A program made the translations under genes and the position numbers. 64,000 nt of DNA from the NCBI RefSeq assembly GCF_024218795.1, contig NZ_CP100400.1, positions 3,162,001 through 3,226,000 on the forward strand, given 5' to 3'. This DNA comes from Halorussus aquaticus. Its GTDB lineage: Archaea; Halobacteriota; Halobacteria; Halobacteriales; Haladaptataceae. Shown in pieces: positions 45,688-54,545 of the stretch (positions within the stretch are counted from its first letter, which is position 1; each line of letters opens with the position of its first letter). The notes under the pieces were generated by a model. The model did not search any database. It was not told where the DNA came from and worked only from the letters and a program-made list of their open reading frames with translations.

Positions 45688-46640
45688 GCCGACACCCCCT
45701 TTACGGTGACCGGTTGCTCGTCCTCGGTGTCGGGACCACCGTCGGTCGTGTACGCCGCGAACACGTCTTCGAGGGAGGCCGCTTCGGAATCCACGTCGAG
45801 TATCTCGACACCGGTGTTCGCGAGTCGCGTGACGACTCGCGCTTTCGCACGCGAGTCCGAACACTCGACGCGGAGGATGCCGTCCGCCGACGCCGCCGAC
45901 TCGACGCCCGCGACGTCGGTCACGTCTAACTCGACGGGGTCGGTCACGCGCAGGCGCAGTTCGGAACCGGCACCGACGGTCCGTCGAAGCCCTTCGACGG
46001 TATCGACGGCCACCAGTTCGCCGTCGTCGAGGATTCCGACGCGGTCGCAGACCGCCTCGACCTGTCCGAGAACGTGGCTGGAGAAGAACACGGTCGTTCC
46101 GCTCGCGGCCTCCTCCCGGACGAGTTCGCGCATCCGCCGGATGCCGTTGGGGTCCAACCCGGCGGACGGTTCGTCGAGGACGAGCAGGTCGGGGTCGCCG
46201 ACCAGCGCCATCCCGAGCGCGAGTCGCTGGGCCATCCCCTTCGAGTAGTCGCCGACCGACCGAACGGCGTCGTCCCGGTCCAGTCCGATCCTGTCGAGCA
46301 CTGCGTCGGGGTCGTCGTCGGCGTCCTTCCACTCGGTCGCGAACTCGAGGTGGCGGCGTCCCGTGAGGCGGTCGTAGAGGCCGAACCCTTCCGGGAGGAC
46401 GCCGACGCGTTTTCGGAGCGTCTCGGACTCGTCGCGAACGTCCATACCGAGTACCGTCGCGGTCCCCTCGGTGGGGCGCACGTAGTCGAGTAGCACGTCG
46501 ATGGTCGTGGACTTGCCCGCGCCGTTCGGCCCGAGGAAGCCGAACACCTCGCCCTCCTCGACCCGCAGGTCGAGGTCGTCGACGGCCACGACGCCTCCGT
46601 CGAACCGTTTCGTGAGTCCGTCTGTTTCGATGGCGGTCAT
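45684..46640 (-). CDS. ABC transporter ATP-binding protein
   Basis: 318 aa: Walker A GPNGAGKSTTID, Q-loop, signature DYSKGMAQRLALG (in place of LSGGQ, as in many CcmA/NatA-like proteins), Walker B LLVLDEPSAGLD, and a C-terminal extension of about 90 residues typical of this export class. The ATG at 46638-46640 is the family start. A TATA box (TTTATATT, 46698-46705) lies about 60 bp upstream, divergent from the Bat-type regulator next to it. Confidence 0.92.
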   Translation of the reverse strand: MTAIETDGLTKRFDGGVVAVDDLDLRVEEGEVFGFLGPNGAGKSTTIDVLLDYVRPTEGTATVLGMDVRDESETLRKRVGVLPEGFGLYDRLTGRRHLEFATEWKDADDDPDAVLDRIGLDRDDAVRSVGDYSKGMAQRLALGMALVGDPDLLVLDEPSAGLDPNGIRRMRELVREEAASGTTVFFSSHVLGQVEAVCDRVGILDDGELVAVDTVEGLRRTVGAGSELRLRVTDPVELDVTDVAGVESAASADGILRVECSDSRAKARVVTRLANTGVEILDVDSEAASLEDVFAAYTTDGGPDTEDEQPVTVKGVSA

Positions 46641-46697
46641 CGTCGTGGCCGTACCGCGAGCGTGACCAAGGTCCGTTCCCCGGATATGCTGGGACGG

Positions 46698-46770
46698 TTT
46701 ATATTCCCGGGAGCGACAGACCAGACGGTCACTCCGGGCGGAGGGACGGCGTGGCACCTCACGATTTATT
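46698..46770. promoter_or_regulatory. Divergent promoters of the ABC operon and Bat-type regulator
   Basis: The 157-bp gap has two TATA boxes. AATATAAA on the minus strand (46698-46705) serves the ABC genes with a leader of about 30 nt. TTTATT on the plus strand (46765-46770) is about 30 bp before the ATG at 46798 and serves the regulator as a leaderless gene. The regulator could control its neighbour from this gap. Confidence 0.55.
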
Positions 46771-46797
46771 GACTCTCGGGATGTGGTACTGGGTATC

Positions 46798-47430
46798 ATG
46801 AAGGAGGCCCGCGTGACAATCAGTGACCCGGAGTTCGACGCGATGGGCGTCGCGGGACTCGTGTCGCTCTGTCGCGAAGCGGGGCTTCGGAACGTCGAGG
46901 AACTCGTCTGCCGCGGAACCGGTGCCGTCGTGCAGGTGGAGGTGGAGACGCCGCTCGACGAAGCGCGCCTCTCGTCGCTCGACTGCGTGGACCGGTGGGA
47001 GCGCGTCGCCGAACTGCCCGACGCGCGACTCTACGTCGTCGCGTTCACGGCACCGGAACTCCCCGAACGCCTCGCGGACACCGCGGACGACCTCGTGGGC
47101 ACCTGCGACCCGGCGGTGACCGACCGCGGTGCGACCGTGTCGTTCGTGGGACCGCAGGAGACGATAGCCAGTATCGTCGAAGCGTACGAAACCGCAGGCG
47201 TCTCGCCCGACCTCAGGAAACTGGGAGCGTACGACGGCGACGACCGACCGCTCGACGAGTTGACCGACCGCCAGCGCGAGGCGATACGGACCGCCTACGA
47301 GATGGGGTACTACGAGGTGCCGCGAGAGGCGACGACCGAAGACGTCGCCGCCGAGTTCGGCGTCGATTCCTCGACGGTCGCCGAGCATCTCCAGCGCGCC
47401 GAGCGCAACCTACTGGGCCACCACCTGTAG
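46798..47430 (+). CDS. Helix-turn-helix regulator, bacterioopsin-activator (HTH_10) family
   Basis: 210 aa. The N-terminal sensor-like region has no PAS or GAF that I can identify. The C-terminal HTH_10 domain is LTDRQREAIRTAYEMGYYE followed by EDVAAEFGVDSSTVAEHLQRAE, diagnostic of the Bat family of haloarchaeal regulators. The leaderless start at 46798 (MKEARVTISDPEFDAMG) is supported by a TATA box. It probably senses a small signal and regulates transcription; the divergent ABC exporter is a candidate target. Confidence 0.88.
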   Translation: MKEARVTISDPEFDAMGVAGLVSLCREAGLRNVEELVCRGTGAVVQVEVETPLDEARLSSLDCVDRWERVAELPDARLYVVAFTAPELPERLADTADDLVGTCDPAVTDRGATVSFVGPQETIASIVEAYETAGVSPDLRKLGAYDGDDRPLDELTDRQREAIRTAYEMGYYEVPREATTEDVAAEFGVDSSTVAEHLQRAERNLLGHHL

Positions 47431-47472
47431 CACCGATTGCCCGGACGCTGGTCTCGCCCGGGGGACGCCGCG

Positions 47473-48123
47473 TCACTCCCACGGGTGCCGACCGCGAGTG
47501 TTCGGGAGGAGGGCGTACCAGTACTCCTTGTTCTCCTCGATGTCGAGTTCGCCGTCGAGGTTGCTCTCCAGTTTGAACTCCGCGCTGGAGTCGCGGTCGT
47601 TCGTCCCCTTCGGCACGAGGGGGTAGTACGCGCCCCGCCGGAACGAGTACACCCAGTAGGCGTACTGGCCGTCGGCGGTTTCACCGCCTCCCGATCGACG
47701 CGCCGTGGACGCGTCGCCCTTCTCGAACGCGAAGAGGGCCGCGAGCAGGCGCGACCCGTATCCCCGCTCCATCAGCGTGTCGGCGGCGAAGTTGAGGCTG
47801 GTCACGAGGTCCTCGAAGTCGTCGTCCCGGAGGATGACCCACGAGTAGCCGTAGTCGTCGGTGTGGGCCTCGGTCTCGGTGCCGGTCTCCTCCGCACCGA
47901 CCTCCAGAATCTCGTGTACCTCTTCGACCGTGTCCGCGAAGTCCGCGCTATCGACCTCGGAGAAGCAGAGCGCGGCCTCGCCGACCGCCTCGTAGCCCAG
48001 TTCGGCCTCCATCGTGATGTAGGCGGTACTCATCCCGAACAGGTCGTCGGGGTCGGCCTTCCGGGTCGCGTCGGTCTCGGCGCGGATACCCAGCACTTCC
48101 CGCAGTCCGTCGAGCAGTCCCAT
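47473..48123 (-). CDS. pspAB: PspA-associated protein PspAB
   Basis: 216 aa. MGLLDGLREVLGIRAETDATRK and DLFGMSTAYITMEAELGYE are the family N-terminus; YSWVILRDDDFEDLV and VSFNFAADTL-like blocks follow. It is linked to the PspA membrane-stress response in haloarchaea. Residues about 136-150 (GDASTARRSGGGETAD) form a Gly/Ser/Arg loop encoded by two hairpins, and look like an in-frame insertion. HtpX, a membrane-stress protease, is encoded two genes upstream on the same strand. Confidence 0.82.
   Translation of the reverse strand: MGLLDGLREVLGIRAETDATRKADPDDLFGMSTAYITMEAELGYEAVGEAALCFSEVDSADFADTVEEVHEILEVGAEETGTETEAHTDDYGYSWVILRDDDFEDLVTSLNFAADTLMERGYGSRLLAALFAFEKGDASTARRSGGGETADGQYAYWVYSFRRGAYYPLVPKGTNDRDSSAEFKLESNLDGELDIEENKEYWYALLPNTRGRHPWE
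47671..47718. mobile_element. 42-bp tandem-hairpin insertion inside pspAB
   Basis: Hairpin at 47674-47688 (GGCGGT-TTC-ACCGCC) and hairpin at 47696-47716 (CGACGCG, 7-nt loop, CGCGTCG). The bounding hexamers GTCGGC (47671-47676) and GTCGCC (47713-47718) differ at one base and are exactly 14 codons apart. The layout matches the insertions in the HD and Taw2 genes, but the flanking duplication is short. Confidence 0.5.
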
Positions 48124-48278
48124 GACTACGCATACGGACTCCCCGATAAAAAGCCGTGTCTCCCGGCGGTGTCCTGTCTCCCGGTCGCGCCACGTCCTCG
48201 GTCACGCGACGTTCTCGGTCGTACCGAGCGCACGGGGAATCACGCGAAAACCCGACCGTATGGCGGTTCGGACCGGTC

Positions 48279-49178
48279 TCAGTCGTTCGAGACGTGCAAC
48301 ACCACCTCGTAGAGGCGACCGTCGTATCCGATGCGCTCGCCGGTCGTCTCCTCCGGGAGCGCGCCGAAGACGCGTTCGAGGAGCGCGCGATAGTCGGCCG
48401 AGAGGTCGCCCGACTCGGCGTACTCGCCGGACGTAGCCCTCTCGAAGATGGTTCGCTGACTCCCCGAGAGATTCGTCTCGTCCAGCCAGACGCCGACGAC
48501 TTCGTCGCGGACGAACTCGCGGAACGCGGTCGTGGAGTTCGCCACCTTCGTCGCGGCGTAGGTGTACTCCGTCTCGGTGAGTCGGCGGCGTTCGACGGTG
48601 AGTCGCACGACCGAACCGCCGTACTCGACGTACTCGTACTCGGGTTCGGGCAGTAGTTCGCTCACCTCTGAGTCGCGGTTACGGAGGACGTGGAACTCGC
48701 GCTCTTGTCCGCTCATATCGTCCGGGTCGCCGCGACTCGTTGCCGTCCTCGCCACCCGTCTCACCGCGTGGTCGTCCGCCCGAGGGTACGCCGCCAACTC
48801 GACGGCCTTCCGCTCGGCCGCCTCGCTCTCGGCGACCGCACCGCGGAGTATCGGCCGCTCGTGTGTCCGTCGCCCGGTCTCCTCGACGGTGACGCGATAG
48901 AACCGACCGCCGTACTCGACCAGCGTCGGGCCGTCGAGGACGGTGTGGCCGTACGTCCGCGGTTTCCCGTCGAGCGCCGACGAGAAGACGTTCAACGTCT
49001 CGTCCGGCAGTTCTCCGGCTTGCATCGCGAAGTTCACTCGAATCCCATCGTCACCGATAGGGTGCGCCTCCAGCGTGTAGCGTGTCTCGCGCGCCACGGT
49101 TTCCGCCCGGGGCCGGTTACACCCGGCGAGCCACGGGACTGCGGCACCGACGCCAGCGACGAACCGACGTCTGTCCAT
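48279..49178 (-). CDS. Tat-type lipoprotein, haloarchaeal
   Basis: 299 aa. The N-terminus MDRRRFVAGVGAAVPWLAGC has a twin-arginine and a lipobox (LAGC), so it should be Tat-exported and lipid-anchored. Two similar mature units (YGGRFYRVTVEETG and YGGSVVRLTVERRR, plus YDGRLYEVVLHV at the end) suggest a repeated beta-rich domain. No enzymatic motif is visible. It lies between htpX and pspAB, all on one strand, which suggests a role at the cell envelope. Confidence 0.75.
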   Translation of the reverse strand: MDRRRFVAGVGAAVPWLAGCNRPRAETVARETRYTLEAHPIGDDGIRVNFAMQAGELPDETLNVFSSALDGKPRTYGHTVLDGPTLVEYGGRFYRVTVEETGRRTHERPILRGAVAESEAAERKAVELAAYPRADDHAVRRVARTATSRGDPDDMSGQEREFHVLRNRDSEVSELLPEPEYEYVEYGGSVVRLTVERRRLTETEYTYAATKVANSTTAFREFVRDEVVGVWLDETNLSGSQRTIFERATSGEYAESGDLSADYRALLERVFGALPEETTGERIGYDGRLYEVVLHVSND

Positions 49179-49226
49179 GCGAGAGAACGTTCGGAGAAAC
49201 GACGAATAGTTTCGGGTTCGGACCGA

Positions 49227-50090
49227 CTACATCTCGCGTTCGAGCTGCCGAAGTCGCTCGACCCGCTTCTCCGTGCTCGGATGCGTGCTGAACACCTTGC
49301 CGATGAAGTCGTTCTTCAGCGGGATGATGAAGAAGGCGTTCATCTCGGACTGCTCGCGGAAGTCGTCCTTCGGAACCTTGCTCATGCCGCTGTCGATAGT
49401 CATCAGCGCCGACGCCAGCGCCGAGGGCTTGCCCGTGATGGTCGCGCCCCCGCGGTCGGCCGCGAACTCGCGGTAGCGCGAGAGCGCCCGGATGAGCAGG
49501 AAGCTGATCACCCAGACCACCAGCGACGCCGCGATAGCGACCCAGACCTGCGGTTGTCCCTTCTCGCGGTTCCCGCCGCCGAACCACCAGCCCCATCGGA
49601 CGACGAGGAAGGCGATGGTCGAGAGGAACGACGCGATGGTCATCACCATCATGTCGCGGTTCTTCACGTGGGCGAGTTCGTGGGCCAGCACGCCCTCCAA
49701 CTCGTCGCTGTCGAGCGTCTTCATCAGACCGGTCGTCACCGCGACGGCGGCGTTCTTCTGCGAGCGCCCGGTGGCGAACGCGTTCGGGACTCTGCTGTCC
49801 ACGACTGCCACCTTCGGTTTCGGTAGGTCGGCCTGCTGGGAGAGGCGGCCCAGCGTCCGATGGAGTTCGGGATACTCGTCCTCGCTGACCTGCTTCGCGC
49901 CCATGCTCCACAGCGCCAGTTTGTCGCTGAAGAAGAACTGGCCGAGCGAGAACGCCCCCATCACCAGCACGATTCCCAAGAGGCTCGCGTACTGGGAGAG
50001 GACCGCGATGAAGACGATGTATAGCACGAACAGCAGGAACATCGTGAGGGCCATCCGGCCCCGAAGTCCCCAGTCTGCTTTCCACTTCAT
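49227..50090 (-). CDS. htpX: Membrane zinc metalloprotease HtpX
   Basis: 287 aa, M48 family. Two N-terminal transmembrane helices (about 12-50), the zinc motif HELAH at residues 137-141, then two further helices, and the third ligand Glu in YREFAADRGGA. It degrades damaged membrane proteins with its active site facing the cytoplasm. The ATG at 50088-50090 (MKWKADWGLRGR) is the family start; a much longer open frame upstream is noncoding. Confidence 0.94.
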   Translation of the reverse strand: MKWKADWGLRGRMALTMFLLFVLYIVFIAVLSQYASLLGIVLVMGAFSLGQFFFSDKLALWSMGAKQVSEDEYPELHRTLGRLSQQADLPKPKVAVVDSRVPNAFATGRSQKNAAVAVTTGLMKTLDSDELEGVLAHELAHVKNRDMMVMTIASFLSTIAFLVVRWGWWFGGGNREKGQPQVWVAIAASLVVWVISFLLIRALSRYREFAADRGGATITGKPSALASALMTIDSGMSKVPKDDFREQSEMNAFFIIPLKNDFIGKVFSTHPSTEKRVERLRQLEREM

Positions 50091-50216
50091 ATGCGACCAT
50101 AGGGTTTCACCCCGTTTAAACGTTCGTCGGCCGCCCGCGGTCGCTCCGTGCCGGAACCGGCGGGCGGTTCGAGCGCCGCCAAATCTACTTGGTCCTCGCC
50201 GTGTCAGCTCTCGACG

Positions 50217-50972
50217 ATGTCTCGTCAGTCTCCGGACCCCGTCCGTCGCGTCGGGGTCGCCACCGGACTCACCGTCCTCGGAGTGGTTCTCAGCGTTATA
50301 CTGTCGATTCCGGCGCTCGCCGTCTCGCTGAACGCGCTCGCAGAGTTCACCGTCGCGCTCGTCCTCTCGGAACTGGGGTTCGTCGCGGCCGCACTGCTGT
50401 TCCTCCGGGTCACCGACCGGGGTATCGACTCCCTCCGCGTTCGCGTTCCGACTCCGAGCGCGCTCGGGGTCGTCGTCGCGGGAACGGTCGCGCTGTTCGT
50501 CTACCGATTGGTCGCCATCCTGACCGCGCAGGCCGTCGGTCTCCCGCTCGCGGGCAACTCCGTCACGCAACTCGCCGAACAGGGCGTCCTGAACACCCTG
50601 CTCCTGCTGGTCCCGCTGTCCGTCCTCGTCGTCGGCCCGGCCGAGGAACTCCTCTTCCGCGGAGTCATCCAGTCGTACCTCGACGGCGCGTTCTCGCGCG
50701 GACCCGCCGTCGTCCTCGCCAGCGTCCTGTTCGCGCTGGTCCACCTGCCGACGACGTGGGTCGCCACTCCCGACCCCCTCGCGGTCGGCGTGACGCTGAC
50801 TATCCTGTTCGGTCTCTCGATTCTGCTCGGGTATCTCTACGTCTGGACCGATAATCTGGTCGTCCCGATTCTGGTTCACGGTCTCTACGACGCCCTGCTG
50901 TTCGGACTGGCGTACGTGGTGTTGTCGTCGGACGCGGTTTCGGAGGCCGTTTCTGTCGCGTTCTATCGGTGA
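50217..50972 (+). CDS. CPBP-family intramembrane metalloprotease
   Basis: 251 aa, about eight hydrophobic segments. Motif 1 EELLFR at residues 143-148, motif 2 FALVHLP and motif 3 VHGLYDALLF supply the Glu and His residues of the CAAX-protease/bacteriocin-processing (Abi) family. It is divergent from htpX, and both are membrane proteases. Start at the ATG 50217 (MSRQSPDPVRR), with 23 upstream residues of open frame rejected. Confidence 0.88.
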   Translation: MSRQSPDPVRRVGVATGLTVLGVVLSVILSIPALAVSLNALAEFTVALVLSELGFVAAALLFLRVTDRGIDSLRVRVPTPSALGVVVAGTVALFVYRLVAILTAQAVGLPLAGNSVTQLAEQGVLNTLLLLVPLSVLVVGPAEELLFRGVIQSYLDGAFSRGPAVVLASVLFALVHLPTTWVATPDPLAVGVTLTILFGLSILLGYLYVWTDNLVVPILVHGLYDALLFGLAYVVLSSDAVSEAVSVAFYR

Positions 50973-51079
50973 TAGTCGTACGGAACTACCCTAGTCGTGT
51001 CTGCAATCATACAAAGTGTTGATGCCCCTTCACGTAGGAGTGTAGCAGATAGTCGGGGACCATCTCCGGCGGAGGATAC

Positions 51080-51823
51080 ATGCATCGACTCAGGGTGGTT
51101 GCCGCGATTTGTGTCCTTCTCGTACTCGTCGGTAGTTCCATCGCGTTCACACCGGTCGATGACTCCGACAGTTTACTCGACACACCGAGGCAAACTTCGG
51201 GGCAAGACGGGTCAAACGAGGTTCCGGACGTTCAGATAATTCCGAAGGAAGACTTAATCCTGCGCGACCAGTCCACGACGTTCGTCGTCCGTATCGAAGA
51301 CGCCGACGATAGCGATGGAATCCTCATCTGCGTGGACAACCGAATCAATCGGCCTACTCGGACCGAGTTCCACAGTAAAGATGTCGTACCGTTCGACCTG
51401 CCCGCGAGTTTGGGATTTGGGTGTGCCGGGTCTGACGAAAGTCGGTACCTACCTGCGAGAGCAGTCGATACCGTCGAGTCGATTCCCGTCTCTATCGCCC
51501 CGTCCCCGACACGTAAACTTCCGATTGGAACGAACCGAGTCGATATCGAAACGAAATTCAAGAATCCTTCGTTAACGGTGTCTGAAGCATTTACTTTCGA
51601 AGTTGCTTGCCATATCAGCTGTCGGCTATCGTTACTGTGGCGCACCATCGTTCGACGCGCTGGACTCATAGTCGCGATTCTCAGTCTCCTCCTCGCCTTC
51701 TTCGGTCGGAAGAGAATCTGGGCAGCGCTCCGATTTCCGCGAGAGCGCGTGACCGGTCTGGGTGGTGGCGAACAGCGACAGGACATGGAGGCCGGTAGGG
51801 GGGAGTCGCGGCGCGACGAGTAG
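51080..51823 (+). CDS. Orphan exported protein with a C-terminal membrane anchor
   Basis: 247 aa. Signal peptide MHRLRVVAAICVLLVLVGSSIAF, an external domain with four Cys in two pairs (LICVDN/FGCAG and VACHISCRL), a transmembrane helix (AGLIVAILSLLLAFF) and a basic cytoplasmic tail. The external part (IIPKEDLILRDQSTTFVVRI) could be an Ig-like fold. Codon use is less GC-biased than in neighbours, suggesting recent acquisition or relaxed selection. I recognise no family. Confidence 0.6.
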   Translation: MHRLRVVAAICVLLVLVGSSIAFTPVDDSDSLLDTPRQTSGQDGSNEVPDVQIIPKEDLILRDQSTTFVVRIEDADDSDGILICVDNRINRPTRTEFHSKDVVPFDLPASLGFGCAGSDESRYLPARAVDTVESIPVSIAPSPTRKLPIGTNRVDIETKFKNPSLTVSEAFTFEVACHISCRLSLLWRTIVRRAGLIVAILSLLLAFFGRKRIWAALRFPRERVTGLGGGEQRQDMEAGRGESRRDE

Positions 51824-51875
51824 CGAGTTTCCGCCACCCCAACCGTTTACGTTCGGTTCACCGTAGCCTGAGACC

Positions 51876-52772
51876 GTGCCAAAGCAAGTCATCGTCACCG
51901 GCGGTCTCGGCCGCTCCGGTCGCTGGATAGCCGACCACCTCGCAGACGAGGGCTGGCGGGTCGTCTGCGTGGACCAGCACCACCCCGGATGGGAGATAGA
52001 CGCCCGCGACAATCTCGACTTCCGGGCCGCGGACCTCACCGACCGCGGACAGGCCCTCGACCTGCTCGCCGACCTCGACCCCGACGCCGTGGTCCACTGG
52101 GCCGCGCTCCCTTCGCCGACGCGCCACGCCGGGGGTCGCGTCTTCGAGACGAACGTGCTGGCGGCCTACAACGTCCTCGTGGGCGCGGGTCGGGCAGGCG
52201 CACGCGTCGCGTGGGCCTCCAGCGAGAGCGCTTACGGCTACGCCTTTGCCGAGGAGAAGCGCCCGCCGGACCGACTGCCCATCCGGGAGGCCCACGCCCT
52301 CCGGCCCGAGGACCCTTACGGCACCTCGAAGGTCGTCGGCGAGGAGGTCGGCAAGATGGTGGCGCGCCGGTTCGGCGTCCCCGTGGCCGCCGTCCGGCCC
52401 TCGTGGATACAGTACCCCGGCGAGTACGAGTGCGTGGACGCCCGCGAGGACCTCACTGCGGGCGCGGGTAACTTCTGGTCCTACGTGGACGTGCGCGACG
52501 TGGCGACCCTCGTGGCGGCGGCGCTGGAGGCGGACTTCTCCGGACACGAACCCTTCCACGCCGCCGCGGCGGACAACTATCTGACGATGCCCATCGAGGA
52601 CGCGCTCCGAGAGTGCTTCGGCGAACTGCCCGACGACTGCAACGTCTCGGGCGACGACGCGGCGCTCTCGGTGGGGAAAGCCGAGGAGGTGCTGGACTGG
52701 GAACCCGACCACTCGTGGCGCGATGCGGCCGACGAGGCGGTCGAAGGGCCGGAGTTGGTACGTGGGAAATGA
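51876..52772 (+). CDS. NAD-dependent epimerase/dehydratase (extended SDR)
   Basis: 298 aa. Rossmann start VIVTGGLGRSGRWIADHL, catalytic Tyr148 and Lys152 in DPYGTSKVVGE, Ser region WASSESAYG, and substrate-binding SYVDVRDVATLVAAAL. The start is a GTG at 51876, with a TATA-like TTTACG about 28 bp upstream supporting a leaderless transcript. It could interconvert or oxidise nucleotide sugars; the substrate is unknown. It is a single gene without sugar-pathway neighbours. Confidence 0.85.
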   Translation: MPKQVIVTGGLGRSGRWIADHLADEGWRVVCVDQHHPGWEIDARDNLDFRAADLTDRGQALDLLADLDPDAVVHWAALPSPTRHAGGRVFETNVLAAYNVLVGAGRAGARVAWASSESAYGYAFAEEKRPPDRLPIREAHALRPEDPYGTSKVVGEEVGKMVARRFGVPVAAVRPSWIQYPGEYECVDAREDLTAGAGNFWSYVDVRDVATLVAAALEADFSGHEPFHAAAADNYLTMPIEDALRECFGELPDDCNVSGDDAALSVGKAEEVLDWEPDHSWRDAADEAVEGPELVRGK

Positions 52773-53180
52773 GTCCGGTCGCCCCCAACGCCCGCGTCGG
52801 CCGAACGCTCACCCCGCTAGCAACCCGGCGTTACCTCGGAGTAGCGACGCGGTTGGTTTCCCATCAGTACCGTTACCGACGAATACCGGGTCGCCGGACG
52901 GTTCACTTCGGACCGCTCGGTGTCGGTTCCGATTCGGCAACTCGGGCCGCAGTGGGTGAGTAGCCATGCCTCGCGTACCGTCCCCGAGGGGCCGAATCAC
53001 GCTCGACCCGAGCGGTAGTCCTGAAAGCGTGCGACGAACCGTCCGGTCGTAGAGTATTCGCTTACGGAAGGCGGGACCTTGGCGATTACGACCGCGTAAT
53101 CTCAACGTGACCGAATGAGATATAATTTCTCTGCCGAACGATGGTCGTGATTGAACTACTCCAAAGTGGCCCATGGTAAC
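52773..53180. other. 408-bp intergenic region, promoter of the LVIVD gene
   Basis: No gene with support was found. The only clear signal is GATATAATT at 53119-53127, a TATA box that places transcription start near 53150 and gives a leader of about 30 nt before the ATG at 53181. A 28-codon frame beginning at 52964 has no other support. Confidence 0.5.
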
Positions 53181-54482
53181 ATGGCACAAAACTGGAAGCC
53201 ATCCACGACAGCGTCCCGACGGACGGTCCTCAAACTCCTCGGCACAGCGGTAGCGACGACAGGGAGCGTCGGCGCGGCGGCCGCGCGGGACCAACCAGCG
53301 AGCGGTACGCTGGAGAAGGTCGGTCACGCGCTGCTCTCGGACGCCGAAGGGGGATACACCGAGGCCGCCATTCGAGACGACGGTCGGTACGGCCTCACGG
53401 GGAGTTTCCTCGGGAGCGGAGGGAGTTACCTCGTCGACCTCCAAGACCCGAGCGACCCGACGGAAGTCCACCGACTCCCGTCGTCGCCGCTGGTCAGGAA
53501 CGCCGACGTGAAGTTCGACAGTCGAGACGGACTCTACTACCGGTCGGAGGAACCGAACAGGGACGACGTGACGGTGGACGGCGTCGCCGTCATCGACTAC
53601 GGGTTCGCCGAGGGGTCCCCCGAGAACCCGGTCTTCCTCTCGCAACTCAACGCCGGACCGACGCACAACCTCTTCCCGCACCCGAACGCCCCCGTCGTGT
53701 ACACAGTGAACGCCCACCACGGCGAGTTCGGTCTGGACGTCTTCGACGTCAGCGACCCGGCCAATCCGACGAAAGAACGAGTGGCCGGACCGCCGGGCGA
53801 ACTTCACGACGTCGTCGTCGACCCGGAGAACGAACACATGCACGCGGCGTACATCGGCGGAGAGACGCGAGGCTACGTCGTCCTCGACGTGAGCGACCCG
53901 CTGAAACCCGCGGAAATCGGCCGGTTCAGCTACGAGGGGAAGCCGACGTACAGCGACGCGGGAATCGTCGGGTTCGAGAACTGCCACTTCGCGGACTACG
54001 ACCCCGAGCGGGGGATCGGAATCGTGGGCGACGAGATGGCGTACGGCATCCCCGGCGGGAAGCACTTCTTCGACATCGGCTGGAAGGACGGGTCGCCGAG
54101 CGACCCGAAACACGTCGGGTTCACCCGGTCGCCCAACGCCGAGATGATGGACCCCGACCCCGACGAGGACGGCGAGGTCGAGGGATGGGAGTCGTACGAC
54201 TGGACGACGCACAACCACGACGTGGTGCCGAGGGGCGACCGGTCGCTGCTCGTCAGCGGCGACTACCTCGAAGGGATGGTCCTCTACGACGTGACGGACC
54301 CGACGAACCCGACGCCCGTGGACCGGTACGCCACGGACGACATGGCCGACCAAGCCGAAGGGCCGATATTCGGCGTAGGGGGCGCGCCGTTCTGTTGGGG
54401 CGGTAACTACAACCGGGAGCGCGACCTCGTGTTCGCCAGCGACATGATTACGGGCGTGTACACGTTCCGGGTCAACGCGTAG
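53181..54482 (+). CDS. Tat-exported LVIVD-repeat beta-propeller protein
   Basis: 433 aa. The twin-arginine signal SRRTVLKLLGTAVATTG directs folded export. The mature protein has LVIVD-type repeats (YLVDLQDPSDPTEVH, GLDVFDVSDPANPTK, YVVLDVSDPLKPAEIG, MVLYDVTDPTNPTPV), which usually build a seven-bladed propeller outside the cell. His and Cys residues in HNLFPHPN, ENCHFADYD and THNHDVVPRG could bind a metal. Start at the ATG 53181, after a short leader. Role unknown; surface binding is likely. Confidence 0.82.
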   Translation: MAQNWKPSTTASRRTVLKLLGTAVATTGSVGAAAARDQPASGTLEKVGHALLSDAEGGYTEAAIRDDGRYGLTGSFLGSGGSYLVDLQDPSDPTEVHRLPSSPLVRNADVKFDSRDGLYYRSEEPNRDDVTVDGVAVIDYGFAEGSPENPVFLSQLNAGPTHNLFPHPNAPVVYTVNAHHGEFGLDVFDVSDPANPTKERVAGPPGELHDVVVDPENEHMHAAYIGGETRGYVVLDVSDPLKPAEIGRFSYEGKPTYSDAGIVGFENCHFADYDPERGIGIVGDEMAYGIPGGKHFFDIGWKDGSPSDPKHVGFTRSPNAEMMDPDPDEDGEVEGWESYDWTTHNHDVVPRGDRSLLVSGDYLEGMVLYDVTDPTNPTPVDRYATDDMADQAEGPIFGVGGAPFCWGGNYNRERDLVFASDMITGVYTFRVNA

Positions 54483-54545
54483 CCTCGCGCACCGGCGACC
54501 GAACTCGGCCCCGGCGGTTTTCCTGTCGGCGACCGAACTCCCTCC

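Noticed and set aside
45828-45848. Strong hairpin GCGAGTCG/CGACTCGC in the ABC ATPase gene as another insertion
   Set aside because: Only one hairpin, no flanking duplication, and the protein has normal length in this region.
49227-50879. 550-aa version of HtpX starting far upstream
   Set aside because: The extra N-terminal residues overlap the divergent CPBP gene and lack any HtpX similarity; the family start is at 50090.
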